The notes beneath the pieces are model-generated. The model did not search any database. It was given only the letters and a program-made list of their open reading frames with translations, and was not told the DNA's origin. DNA of 64,000 nt. Source: Hippophae tibetana (taxonomy: Eukaryota > Streptophyta > Magnoliopsida > Rosales > Elaeagnaceae). The stretch lies in contig CM072803.1 in NCBI GenBank assembly GCA_037013495.1, positions 52,217,627-52,281,626 of the forward strand, read 5' to 3'. Both the position numbers and the translations under genes were made by a program. Below, piece after piece: positions 23,887 through 35,015 of this stretch. Positions within the stretch are counted from its first letter, which is position 1. Each line of letters starts with the position of its first letter.

Positions 23887-24233
23887 TTTTCTTCCTTAGG
23901 TGACAAATTTTTGTTTCCTTATTGATTTCAAAGTACACATAATTTCGAGATCTAAAAGCAATATTTCTCTCTAACGAACTCTACTCATATAGTAGACTCA
24001 AATGTATTTCAAAAATCATTAAAAGAGATATCTAAATTAAAAATAAATAAATTAAAATTAAAATTAAAAAATGAAATAAGTAAAGAAAATTAACTAAAAT
24101 AAATTAATAGATAAATAAATAAATAACTAAAAAAATTAAAATTATGAAAAATAAATAAAGAAAAATAACTAAAATAAAAGTAAAAACAATTAATTTATAA
24201 TGTTTTTAATCACCAGTAACAGCGCCAAAAACA
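23887..24233 (-). other. Gypsy I leader and primer-binding site
   Basis: A-rich leader of about 320 bases. At 24211-24227 the plus strand reads CACCAGTAACAGCGCCA, a degenerate form of the tRNA-Asp 3' end, separated by 6 bases from the LTR start at 24234. Confidence 0.65.
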
Positions 24234-25406
24234 TGTTCATCACACAAATTGTGTATACAATAGATACACAAGTATAAATATCGTAATAAGTAATATAATG
24301 ATAAGAAAAAATCGTTCCCATAAAAATTATTTTATTAGAAACTAATTTTTAATACTAAAAAAATAAAAATCAATTGTTTTTGTTTTTATATTTTAAAGAA
24401 GCAAAATTAAAATAACTAAAATTAAATAGCAATATTTAATTAAATCATATTTGGTAACTAAGAAGATATTTGAGAAAATATCTAGGAATACTTAATCCTC
24501 CAATTTTCTAAATAGTTAAATAACTAAAATCCCCCCAAAATAATTAAAATATTACATCATCACATGGTGAAAATTGAGTTCATAAGATCTAGATTAATAA
24601 ATTAACTAAACATAATTTTGTCCATAAAGCTCATATTTTTCATAAAGAAAGACATAAAATTTGATAAAGAAAAGAGTAGAACAAGAAGTATAATCAATAT
24701 CTTGAATTGTAGTACTAATCTCTTTTTGAATCTCCAAATGTATCTCCTTTTGAATTTTTCTATATTTTTAGCTCTAAAAATTGATCAAAATTATGCTAAT
24801 GGTGGCTGGTTAAGAATTATGGGATGATTAGAGGCTTAAATATAGATGAGGTGGAATTTGGATGATTACATGAGCTTCAGATCAAGGGCTAAGATCAAAA
24901 CAAGAAAAATTAAAAGTCTTAGTCAATCATAGCGCGACATGTAACACATAGAATTTATTGAACAAATCATAGCACAACGTGTGGTAGGAGAGACTAGTCC
25001 AAGTTGATGCAAGCTGAGTCAGCGCCACATGGTGCAAAGTGACTTGCAGATGCAGATGGCATTGTGTGATGGTGGATTGTGGGGAGCAATCGCTTGATGA
25101 CATGTGTCAGTGTTGTTTGACCCTACTCCGAACTCGAATTGAATGTCATCCTGACACATGTTATGCATGCATTCCTCTTCACTTCTCCCAACTTAGATGG
25201 TGTACGTGTGGCTTGCCCAGTCACCTTCTTTGTTTGCGTGGTAAGCCACGTGGTAGCTTTTGATTGGTTTTGCATTTAAAATTCATAATTAATGCATAAA
25301 TTTTTTATATTTTAGTATTGTTATCCCTAAAATATTATTTATAGAATAAACCAAGTAAATATTAAATAAAAAGTGCGCTAATGACTCTACTTTCATAGAG
25401 TCATCA
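24234..25406 (-). repeat. 5' LTR of gypsy I
   Basis: 1173 bp, TG at 24234 and CA at 25406, placed by the primer-binding site on its left. It contains a GC-richer block (about 25010-25255) in otherwise AT-rich sequence. No partner LTR in the window, so the right boundary is inferred from the TGATGA-like terminal text alone. Confidence 0.6.
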
Positions 25407-25679
25407 GGAATCTAAATTTAGGAAAACTGAAAATGAAAGTCAAGAGTAGAGTGCAAAGGTAAAAACTGACTAATAATAAATGAATGGGAAAATAAGGTGC
25501 AAACCAGAGACTTTCACAATCCATGGAATATACCAAGAAGATGCTTATAAGAAACCAACTCCTTCATTTTCACACAAAATCAATAGAAAAAATAAACTTA
25601 ATATACTATGATAGTCTCTTGTATAAAAACTATCTTCAAGGTCTCGAGCAACATAGTTAGGACTTCCACAAGTTTTACC
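25407..25679. other. Unassigned sequence
   Basis: 273 bp between LTR I and the AT-rich repeat arm; nothing recognised. Confidence 0.3.
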
Positions 25680-26250
25680 GTTCATGAATAGTAAATAATA
25701 ATAAAAAAAATTAAAAAATTTTAAGATAAAAAAATAAATAAATAATATAGCGTTAATAGTAAAATAAAATTACTGTTTATAAATAGTAAAAAATAAAAAC
25801 CAATTTTAAAAATTTTAAAATAAAAAAAAAGAAAGAAATAATATAGCGTGAATAGTAAAATAAAATTGTCGTTCATAAATAGTAAAAAAAAATTAAAAAT
25901 ATTTTTAAGATAAAAAATAAAATAGTTAAATAGAAAAAAAATTACCATTAATTAATAGTAAAAAAAGTTAATTTTTTTAATAATATAGCGTGAATAGTAT
26001 AATAAAATTACCATTCATGAATAGTAAAAAAAATAAAAAAAAAATTAAATAAATTTTAAATAAAAAATAAAAAAACTTAAATAAATTTTAAATTGAAAAT
26101 AAAATAAATAAAATAAATTTTAAATTAAAAATAAAAAAGAAAAAAAACTTAAATAAATTTTAAATTAAAAATAAAAAATAAAAAAAATAAAACTTAATTT
26201 TTTATTTTTTATTTAAAATCTTAATTTTATTTTATTTTTAAATAAAAATA
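25680..26250. repeat. AT-rich tandem repeats; left arm of a large inverted repeat
   Basis: Contains four to five copies of a roughly 100-bp unit with the phrase GTGAATAGTA-AAATAAAATTACC (25 letters with gaps) around 25685, 25750, 25850 and 25985. The same phrases occur as reverse complement at 28870-29040, making inverted arms about 3 kb apart. The right arm is the leader of gypsy B, so the left arm is probably the leader of a related element in plus orientation. Confidence 0.6.
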
Positions 26251-26700
26251 ATAATAAAAAAATGAATAAAAAAATATATACAAAAAAATTATTTTATTTG
26301 CTTTTACCTTTCTCAATTTTCTTTTATTTTACTTTATTTTATTTTATTTTATTTTATTTTACCTTTTCAATATTAATTTATTTTATTTTTATTTTTATTA
26401 ATTTTTATTTTTATTTTTATTAATTTTTATTTTTTTATTTTTTTTCTTTCTTTTATTTAACTATTTTTTTTCCTCTCTTAATTTTCATTTAACTTAATTT
26501 TTTACTAACTTAATTAATTTAGCTTTTCAATTAACTTAAATTTTCATTAACTTAATTAAACTAAGATTTTTAATTAACTTAACTTAATTAACTTAGATTT
26601 TTACTTTCATTAACTTAATTAACTTAGATTTTCATTAACTTAATTAACTTAGATTTTTTTAACTAAACTTAATTAACTTAATTTTAGTAACATGATAAGC
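26251..26700. repeat. Low-complexity TTTTATTT and TTAACTTAATTAACTTAG repeats
   Basis: TTTTA pentamers near 26330-26360, then about eight copies of an 18-base motif TTAACTTAATTAACTTAG with variants (26500-26680). No gene. Confidence 0.8.
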
Positions 26701-28500
26701 AAAGATCTAAGGGAATTCTGTCTAGGAGACTAGTTCTTGGAAGCCTTTGTGCCACTAGTCTTTCCTGGGAACGTTGTTCTGTCTAGGAAGATGGTTTTTA
26801 AGGAGTCTTTGCCCCATTATTCTTTCCTGTGAGCACTCTTGGTTAATACTGATTATGTTATTTTATCTTTAAAAATAACAAAAAACCAAAAACCAAAAAA
26901 CAAAAAAAATTGCTTTGTTTGATCTAGGTACAATTGTGTTTTGATGCTTTAATTATTTGATTTGCACCTAGATGTGGGTTATCCAAAACCCTCAAGTAGG
27001 GCATGTTTGAAACAGTATAGGTAGACAACCTTGTATTACTTGTAGGTTTGATTGACTCAATGATGAGGAGACATTGAGTTTACTTAAAAGGCAATCCCCA
27101 AGTTACGTCTTGCTAAGACGTTAAACTAAGCGCTGGATATGAGGCAACTCATCATTTTAGGTAATTTTCTGTTATTTACTTAATTTTATTGTTTATTTTA
27201 GTTTAATCATATGTGAATAATTTTTAAATTGTTAAAACTAAAAATATTTGTTTAGATGTTAGAAGTTCACAACGATCTGTCTGTATACACTTTAATGATA
27301 AATATGATGGATGCACCTGCATTTCTCCATTACTACTTACACATTCTCAAGAAATAGGTAATCTTTCTTCTCTTTTCTCTTTATCTTTAATTTACAGTTG
27401 TTACATTGAGGACAATATAAGTTCTAGGTTGGGGGTGGTGAAAAGTTACCATGCTTAATTAGAAAAAAAAAAGATTTAACAATTTAAAAAAAATTATTAT
27501 TAATTTTTTTTCTTTTTTATGTTCACGTTTTCATTTTTTGTGTTTGGTTTTATTTTTGTTTTGTGTGATTTAGTAATTTTTGAAATAATAAAAAAAATAT
27601 TAAATATATATATATATATTTTTTGTTTCTCACAAAACTTTATCATTTCTTTAAATCAAATTTAAGTAAATAGTTAAGTCTTTTGTACTGTTAGATTAAT
27701 TTTTGAAAACATATCCTCAAATATTTTGTAATTATTTTTGATAATTAGTTAGTTTTTGTCATAACTAGTATTTCTTGATAAAATGTGAAAATTATATTAA
27801 ACCCAAAATCGGTGTTTATGAATTTTTTTTTAGTGAACACTACCCTTGTGAGATATAATTTGAGCCTAATTTCTTTTATTCAAAGTGAAATATATATTTT
27901 TTTCTACTCCAAATACATTTCTTATTTATTCAAATTTTTAGATGATCTCTATAGGTATTAGCATTGAATGTATGAATTTTTTCTCATCTTAATAGAGTAT
28001 CATATATTTTTTTATTATTATTTTTGCTTAGATTAAATGATTTGAGTAGAAATTGATAGTATATGCTTATATCGCATTCATGCATTTGGGGTTACCTAAA
28101 CCAAGATCAAACAGAAAAGCCAAAAAATTAACCACTCACCAAAATCTTAAAAAAATGTACAATATGTACATGGGTTGACTCTATAAAAAAATACATATAT
28201 TGAAAAATATCTTCACAAAAAAAAAGATAAAAAATATGTACTATCATCTACATACTATGACCCACATTCCCTACAAAGTTGCAAGTACAGGCTAATTACA
28301 AAAGAAAGATATAGGAAGTAATTCCCTAAAAAGTCATTGCAATTTCTTCATTTGTAAAAAGCATATATCTTGAAATTCATTCTTAATAAGTTTGATTTAT
28401 GCATGAAAATAATTTTAATATATGATATTTTTATAATTTATACATTCGATTCCTTTCATGAGATCAATGTTAAAATAACACTTTGAGCCTTTAAATAAAA
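26701..28500 (+). mobile_element. Ty3/gypsy 3' non-coding tail J
   Basis: Plus-strand remnant. Visible hallmarks of the post-pol region of plant Athila-like elements: GCGCTGGATATGAGGCAACT near 27131 and CATTGAGGACAATATAAG followed by GGTTGGGGGTGG at about 27406-27440. A direct repeat of about 70 bases occurs at 26717-26845 (two copies beginning CTGTCTAGGA). No pol frame is left upstream and no LTR downstream, so it is a truncated piece. Confidence 0.5.
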
Positions 28501-29223
28501 ATTAAGAGAGAAAAAAAATAGTTAAAGAAAAAAAAATAAAATAAAAAAAATAAAATAAAAATAAAAATAAAAATAAATTAAATTAAAATTGAAAAAGGTA
28601 AAATAAATTAAAATAAAATAAAATTGAGAAAGGTAAAAGCAAATAAAATAAAAATAAAAATTGAAATTTTAAATAAAAAATTAAAATTAAATGAAAATTA
28701 AAAATTAAGTTTTATTTTTCTAATTTATTTATTTTTTATTTTTTATTTTTTATTTATTTATTATTTTATTTTTAATTTATTTTTAATTTAAAATTTATTT
28801 AAGTTTTTTTATATTTTTATTTTTAATTTAAAATTTATTTAATTTTTTTTTATTTTTTTATTTTTATACTTTTTTATGAACCGTAATTTTATTATACTAT
28901 TCACGCAATATTATTTACTATTCATCCATGGTAATTTTATTTTACTATTTACACTATTTAATTTTTTATCTTAAAGATTTTTTAATTTTTTTTAATATTC
29001 ATGAAGGTAATTTTTTATTTTTCTAAATTATTTTACTATTCAAAAACTTTTTTTATTTTTTTTATATATTTTTTTTATTATTTCTTATGAAATTTGAAAT
29101 TTGATTATTATTTTTTTATTAAAACAAAAAAAATCACAATTATTTACAGCACAAAAATGTTTTTAAAATTTTGATAAATAATTTAAAAACGCTATTCCTT
29201 CCTAGGCAACGGCGCCAAAAACT
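28501..29223 (-). other. Leader of gypsy B with primer-binding site; right inverted arm
   Basis: AT-rich leader matching gypsy A's in its last 130 bases. The plus strand CCTAGGCAACGGCGCCA at 29201-29217 is the tRNA-Asp 3' end with two mismatches, 6 bases from the LTR. Its inner part is the reverse complement of 25680-26250. Gag is absent to the left, so element B is cut down to leader and LTR. Confidence 0.7.
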
Positions 29224-29442
29224 TGATGAGCGAAAACCGGCATCGCCGATTCTTGCCAATACTTTGGTTTTATATTTATAAAACTCTCGCAAATGCACGA
29301 ATCATTTCGAAGAAAATGATAAGTATACTCCCAAGGTCGATCTAAGGAAGGAATGTATGTGGTTTTAATTTATTATTCAAACTTTTAAAAACAAAATTAA
29401 ATCCTAAACATGCTGTCACGATAGTTTGGTTTTTGTGTTTCT

Positions 29443-29534
29443 AATCTAATAACATAAAAATAAACATAGATACATATTCAATAAATATAATCTAATAACA
29501 TAAAAATAAACATAGATACAGATTCAATAAATAT
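29443..29534. repeat. 46-bp tandem duplication in LTR B
   Basis: Two copies starting AATCTAATAACATAAAAATA at 29443 and 29489; one mismatch seen. LTR A has a single copy region. Confidence 0.9.
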
Positions 29535-30558
29535 TTATGCAAATTTTATCATTTATAATAGTGGAGTATTTATGGATATAATAACTAAATTAATTATGCT
29601 TGCTTATATTATCTAGGTTATTAAAGATATAAATTGATAGTTTATTGATTCTTTCTTTTTTATATGAATACCACCTTTGGTGGGGTTAGATATTCTTTGT
29701 TAACTAAACAAATCAATTAACACCTATGGGTGGGGTTGATAACTAATTTGGTTAATTAAATTAATTCAATTTTCTAAGAGATTGAAAATGAACCATTTAA
29801 ATGCCACCTTTGGTGGGGTTAGACAGTTTAAACTTTATTCAAGGTGTCCAAATTAAACATAAGAATTTAATTATCCGAGTACTAACTTTCAAGTTTTAAA
29901 ACCACTACTGAAAACATGTTGTCAATACATTTTCACATAATAATTCTTATAAAAACTTTTGAAATAGAGTTTCACTCTAACTACCGGGCGATTGTACCAA
30001 CAAATAAAAGAGCACTACTCTAAATTAAACCGGATAACTAAACCTTAAAATCTAATTTTTAGGTTTAAGTTTGTAATGAAAAATAATATATTTCTCTCTA
30101 ACATTCTTAATATAAAGTCTTGAATAAAAATAAAATCAATTCATTTTAGAAATTTTCACCTATTTAATATTTCGCAAGTATAACAACGTTATTATTACAT
30201 CATGTTTATAAACAGCCAACAGAGTTAAATTTAATCACAGACAAATTAATATAACATGTAAGAATAAAACATAAAAAATAACTGCAAAGAAAATAAAATC
30301 CTTACAAAACTTCGATGTTATTCTCGTTGCTGGAAAACCACCAAGCAGAATTTGCACTCCCATTTATGGAATCAAAAAGTTATTAAATTACATAAAACAT
30401 AACTAGTTCTTCTCAAAAAGAGAAGAACTCTAAAACTAAGAGAATTTAACTAAAAACTAAGAAAGAAACTAAGAAAAGCTTAAAAACTAGGAAATGAGAG
30501 AAAGAAAGAGAAGACAAGAATGGTTTTGAGGTGTGTTTAGAAGTGAAGGGAAGGGGGT

Positions 30559-30862
30559 ATTTATAGGTGAGGATGGAGAGAAAAAGTGGGTGAAAAAATG
30601 TTAAAAAATTGTGAAAACGTGGAGTGCAATTGCTGAGGTCATTGATGACGTCATGGGGGTGGTTGTGTGCAAAAATGGGGCAAAATGGGCATCAGCGCGC
30701 GCGGAGGGCAGCTGGGCGCGTAGGGGCACGCGCGGAAGGAGGAGCAATGCGCGCGGGCACGCGCGGAACTGGGACTATGCGCACGCGGCTTGGCGCGGAC
30801 ATGGGGCGATGCGCGCACGGCTGGGGGTTGGCGCGCGCGGGGCTCGGCGCGGCGGCACGATT
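30559..30862 (-). promoter_or_regulatory. Predicted promoter of LTR B: TATA box with upstream CpG-rich tract
   Basis: The minus strand reads CCTATAAATACCCCC across 30554-30568, a good TATA box for minus-strand transcription, in the right place for U3. From about 130 to 300 bases upstream (plus 30694-30862) lies a tract dominated by GCGCGCG and GCACGCGCGG units. The plus-strand open frames over it (30611-30984) are shadows of this tract. Confidence 0.6.
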
Positions 30863-31429
30863 TTCTTCTTTTTGACCTTTTTAACCTATTTTGTCCAATT
30901 TTTCCTTATTTGTTGACCTTTTCCCCTATATTTATTAATATATTTGTGATGTATTGCTTCCAGTATTCCTCTTTGAGTTTTTAAGTTACATTTTTAAGCC
31001 AAAATACCTGAAAAACAATAAAAATACCCATGATTCCGAAAAAGACAAATTTATATAAATATATGATAAAACATATAAATATATATATTTTTAATCAATT
31101 AATGTGCATAAAATCATGGTAATTTTAGTGTTTTTTGAGCACTCATCAGTGGTCCAGTGGAACGGTGGTTTTCCTCTTAGGTTATGGTTGTAGCCTAGGT
31201 TGTTTTCATCTAAATATATCATGTGTTATTCTTTTATTTTCGCACTTTGTTCTTACATGCATTTACATACATGGACGCTTTGTTTAGGTTATTAAATTAT
31301 TAATTAACAAAAATTGAAAATAACCTATTCACCCTCATTTATGTTAGTTAGGTCAATATTTTATAAACTTTCAATTGGTATCAAAGCCAACAGTACAAAG
31401 TCAACACCTTTATCATATAAAACTCAATT

Positions 31430-31690
31430 TGTAAAACCCATTGTTGCTATTGCAGGGAAGGTAATTTGTGCACCTTATCACTCTGACCAAATTCATTTTT
31501 TTCCTATCTATCATCATTATGGTAGGAAATGAAACATCAGACCTAAGTGTAGATTTCCTTATTACTATTATTCTATTACGAATACAAATGTTTCTAGGAA
31601 ACCTCAAAAAATTTCAATCATAAAGTTTTTACTACAAGAACTAAACAAAATGAGAAACCTATGAAACTAGTAGCTCAAACTTCTAAAATT
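31430..31690 (+). pseudogene. D1 gag remnant
   Basis: Contains a ruined zinc knuckle with HHYGRK (about 31510-31530), matching the same place in E (53990-54080) and in the 17345 fragment, and a Lys-rich end (TKQNEKPMKLVAQTSK, about 31640-31690). Several stops. Interrupted on the right by gypsy C. Confidence 0.55.
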
Positions 31691-33123
31691 AATAGAGGAT
31701 GGGTTAAGAAGTCTGAGCTGTACTGCTTTATATTCTTCCATCTTTTTCTCCGATTTCCCCTGCCATGCAAGTTCTTTACCGCTTCTCAATGTGATAACCT
31801 TTGCATGCTCTTTGGGATTTATTGTGTCACTAGGCAACGATCCTTAAGACCTTTCTGCAATATGCTTTGAAAGCTGCCCCAGTTGGTTTTGGATGTCCCT
31901 ATTGATTGCCTCTTGATTTCTGAAATTTTTTCTTGTCTCCTCAATGAACTTTCCCAAAATTCCTTCCAAATCAGTTTGTTTCTTCTCTTAGGGTTGGTAG
32001 GAAGACGATGATGGTTTGAATCTCCCTTGGTTATTTCCCCATGACAAATTTGGATGATTTCGCCAACCTGGATTGTAGGTGTTCGAATATGGGTTATGTT
32101 GAGGTTTTTGGAAATTTGAAACATAATTTGCTTGCTGATCATTTGGTGAAGCAAATGGATTTTCAACTTGGCACTCGATACTAGCATGATTTCCACCACA
32201 TAAATCACATTGTGCAGTTGGTTTGGATTCTAATTTGGATGACAAAGAATCCATCTTTCTTGAAAGAATAGCAACTTGAGCCGACAAAGCATTCACTGAA
32301 TCAATTTCATGCACTGCTACTGGTCTTTTTGCAGTTACCTGCTCTGAATGCCACTGATTGTTGTTTTCTACTATAATCTCTAACAACTCATGAGCATCTT
32401 CCGGTGTTTTTCCCATTAAAGACCCTCTAGCAACAACATCAATCATTGCCTCATAGTTTGAAACCAACCTATTAAAATGTAGAGACATGCAGCCAAATCG
32501 GTATACCATGATGTGGGCACTTCCTCAAAATTTCTTTGAATCTTTCCCAAGCTTCATACAATGATTCTTGGTCATACTGTGTAAAAGATGTGATTTCATT
32601 CCTCAATTTTTCCATCTTAGCAGGAGGAAAGAAATTGGACAAGAATTTCTGAACCAACTCATTCCATGTTGTAATTGATCCCGATGGTAATGAGTTTAGC
32701 CACTCCTTGGCTTTATCCCGAATTGAAAAAGGAAAAACCCTTAATCTTATAGCATCTTCAGTCACACCATTTATCTTGTAAAGATCACACCTCCAGAAAA
32801 TAAGCAATATGTGCATTTGGATCATCCTTTGACATTCACCCAAATTGATTTGATTGAACCATTTGGATAAAGGATGGTTTTATCTCAAAGTTATTGGCTT
32901 GAACAGTTAGCCTCCTTATACCTGAAGTAGTTCCAACAACATTAGGCGCAGCATAATCCCTCAAAGCTCTACAATTTCCACCTCGCTCAACAAATGGTGG
33001 ATCCATGGCTGATTGTCTATTAGGAGCTGAGGTTGAACGCCTTCTCTCTCGATTTAGATGCCTATATGTTCTATCAATCTCCGGATCAAATGGAAGAAGG
33101 TTAAGCCTTCTTGTACGTCTCAT
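31690..33123 (-). pseudogene. Gypsy C gag (Athila-like), frameshifted
   Basis: Capsid gene on the minus strand. Start MRRTRRLNLLPFDPEIDRTY at 33123; then IRRLTVQANNFEIKPSFIQM (32900-32850); capsid core RLRVFPFSIRDKAKEWLNSL and ESLYEAWERFKEILRKCPHHG (32760-32520); LVSNYEAMIDVVA; intact CX2CX3HX4C knuckle CDLCGGNHASIEC (about 32215-32175); YSNTYNPGWRNHPNLSWG; then the gag tail through LRSGKEL (about 31775). Frame changes occur near 32840, 32500 and 32000, and stops appear in the tail. It is the best preserved gag in the window. Pol is gone beyond 31690. Confidence 0.9.
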
Positions 33124-33302
33124 ACAAAAATCCTACAACCAGAAAATCAACTAGCACAAAAACAACACAAAGTTACCTTTTTTATGATAAATAAAATAAA
33201 AGAGAAAAATAAACAAAATTAAAAATGAAACAATGATAAAGCAAATTAACTTCAAATTAAAACTAAGATTAGGTAGTATCGATATTAATAAAATCAAACC
33301 AC

Positions 33303-33320
33303 TCCCCGGCAACGGCGCCA
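33303..33320 (-). other. Primer-binding site of gypsy C (tRNA-Asp)
   Basis: The plus strand TCCCCGGCAACGGCGCCA equals, as I recall it, the 3' end of plant tRNA-Asp(GUC) including CCA; a 6-base spacer separates it from the LTR at 33327. tRNA-Asp priming is characteristic of Athila-like elements. Confidence 0.85.
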
Positions 33321-33326
33321 AAAACT

Positions 33327-34702
33327 TGATGCTTATTTTCGCAAGTGTACCAATCGTTCAAATAATAAAGTGTACAAAAGTACGGATATCAAACCCATAA
33401 GGAATGGCGTTACTAAGTACCGAAATTGACAAATCCTAATTTTATTTGAAAACCGAATTGTTGAAAAATAATTTAAGAAGCAAATTAACTTAAAACTAAA
33501 TGCAAATAACACAATTGAATGTTGTTCACAAATGATTAAAAATGCTAAGGCATTTGATTTCGCTAAATCAATTAAATCCGATTTCAAGTCATGTTATATG
33601 AGAATCAAAATTAAAAGTGATGGTTGAAAAACCCAAATTTACTTAATACTCTCTCTCGAGTTATATTAGAATTACTTATCTATGAAAACCAACTATATTT
33701 CTATGAAGATTTAATCACAAACAAGCACATTACGATTTATGAAATTTCTAGAATAACCACATACATCATGCATTAGTTCTCACACTCGCATTCAACATAT
33801 GGTATTTATCACAAGAAGCATTCATTACACATCTCCTCTCGGTCTCAATATAATGCAACAAATCATCTAAATCTTGGCCAGAAATTTAAAAGCATTAATC
33901 ATGGAAATAAATACTCAACTTGAAAACAATGAACTCATATAACAATAACAAAAAAAATCAGATTTTCTTGATTCAACTACATCATAGCCTTAGCAAAAAC
34001 GAATTAGTTTATAATAGAAATAAGAACAAACATTATCTCAATTGAATCCATGAATAAAAAATCTGAATAAAATGCAGAAAATAAAAGCTAAGGAGAAGAG
34101 ATGAAAAAATCTTGAAGATGAAGACTTGGTAGCAACAATGGTGATGATCCTTCAAGCTTCTCCAAACTTTCTCTCCAAAATTGTCTTTTCTCCTCCAAAC
34201 ATGTCTTAGACCTCCTCTCTCTGTTGTGCTCCTCTTTCTCCATCATATTGTATATATAGATCTAGGGTTTTGGGGGCAATTTTGGAACAAAACAACATAA
34301 AAAATATGTTTTCGGACGATACTCGCCGCGGCGAGATTTCTGGAAAATAAAATTTTTGGTTCCTCTGATTCTGGCCAGCGACTAAAGGTGTCTAGCCGGT
34401 GGCAAGATTTGCATATGCCAAAATCTGTGCTCTCGAGAAGATTTTCGCCGTCGGCGAGAATCATCTCGCCGGCGGCGGGATTTCCAATCTTTGAAACTTT
34501 GTTTTCTTTTTATTTTCGTTCAATCCCAATCATTAAACTTTGTCCCGAACTTCTCCAAAATTATGATTTTACCTAAAATTGCACTTTAACACGAAATATC
34601 CGTGAAATGACATTTGTGGATTAAATAATCAAATAAACACAATTTTCACACAAATATCAACATTTAAATCATAACAAAAATGCAATAATTTTACTCTTAT
34701 CA
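33327..34702 (-). repeat. 5' LTR of gypsy C
   Basis: 1376 bp; on the minus strand it starts TGATAAGAGTAAAATTATTGC and ends AATAAGCATCA. It contains a TATA box (minus strand, plus 34250-34259) and a GC-rich block upstream (34318-34482). It aligns throughout with the solo LTR at 43380-44941 in reverse orientation; the main difference is the number of GC-rich repeat units. Confidence 0.92.
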
Positions 34703-35015
34703 GGTATTCCTAAACTTGATAAATTTTTATATGTGTAAGGACTCAAGGAAAACTTGATTAGCATAATTTAATTATATGACAATGATTTCAATGTGTAATT
34801 TACAAACAATCACTAGATTATAACATATCGAAAGGGTGAATGCATGATTAAGGGAGTTAGATCACATGACCATTGTTTTTGCATTGAAATATCACCCACA
34901 ATAACATGTAACCTAGCTATCAATGATTCAACTACCTTGTGGTATGAAAATCTTGGTCATATGAATTTTAAAGATCTTAGGAATGCCTTGGGAATCTCTC
35001 CCTCAAATTAACTCC
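34703..35015 (+). pseudogene. D1 pol fragment: gag-pre-integrase domain
   Basis: Degenerate copia pol translation: IPKLDKF, then near 34930-35000 TTLWYENLGHMNFKDLRNALG, which is the gag-pre-integrase signature (LWHxRLGHxN) with the first His replaced by Tyr. The preceding part agrees with the protease-to-pre-integrase linker of SIRE-like elements but carries several stops. Reading stops at 35012 and integrase does not follow. Confidence 0.75.

Larger units (their letters stand above)
20217..25406 (-). mobile_element. Athila-like Ty3/gypsy element I
   Basis: Minus-strand element: LTR (25406-24234), primer-binding site, leader, gag (from 23886), protease region (22690-21981), then a 3' non-coding tail (about 21480-20217). 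Reverse transcriptase, RNase H and integrase are missing between the protease and the tail. No left-hand LTR is visible at the 20217 junction, so the 3' end was lost. The protease and gag sequences match the Athila group, as does the tRNA-Asp-type primer site. Confidence 0.82.
29224..31148 (-). repeat. 5' LTR of gypsy B
   Basis: 1925 bp, TGATGAG at 29224 and CTCATCA at 31148, next to a tRNA-Asp primer site. Features inside: a 46-bp tandem duplication (29443-29534); three copies of a palindrome-like CCACCTTTGGTGGGGTTAGA motif (29671, 29721, 29804); a minus-strand TATA box (30559-30566); and a GC-rich tract (30694-30862). The right end abuts the LTR of copia D1 at 31149, so B inserted into that LTR. 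LTR A is a shorter relative. Confidence 0.85.
31691..34702 (-). mobile_element. Athila-like Ty3/gypsy element C (5' LTR and gag only)
   Basis: Minus-strand element nested in copia D1. 5' LTR 34702-33327, primer-binding site, short leader (33320-33124) and gag. Pol and 3' LTR are missing, so a deletion followed insertion. The left junction with D1 lies between about 31675 and 31720. The same LTR family is present as a solo LTR on the other strand at 43380-44941. Confidence 0.88.

Noticed and set aside
25680..26700. Possible CRISPR-like or satellite array because of repeated GAATAGTA phrases
   Set aside because: Repeats are irregular in length and AT-rich without unique spacers; they match a retroelement leader.
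30611..30984. Three overlapping plus-strand frames rich in Arg, Ala and Gly
   Set aside because: They cover the CpG-rich LTR tract; open frames arise because GC-rich DNA lacks stops.
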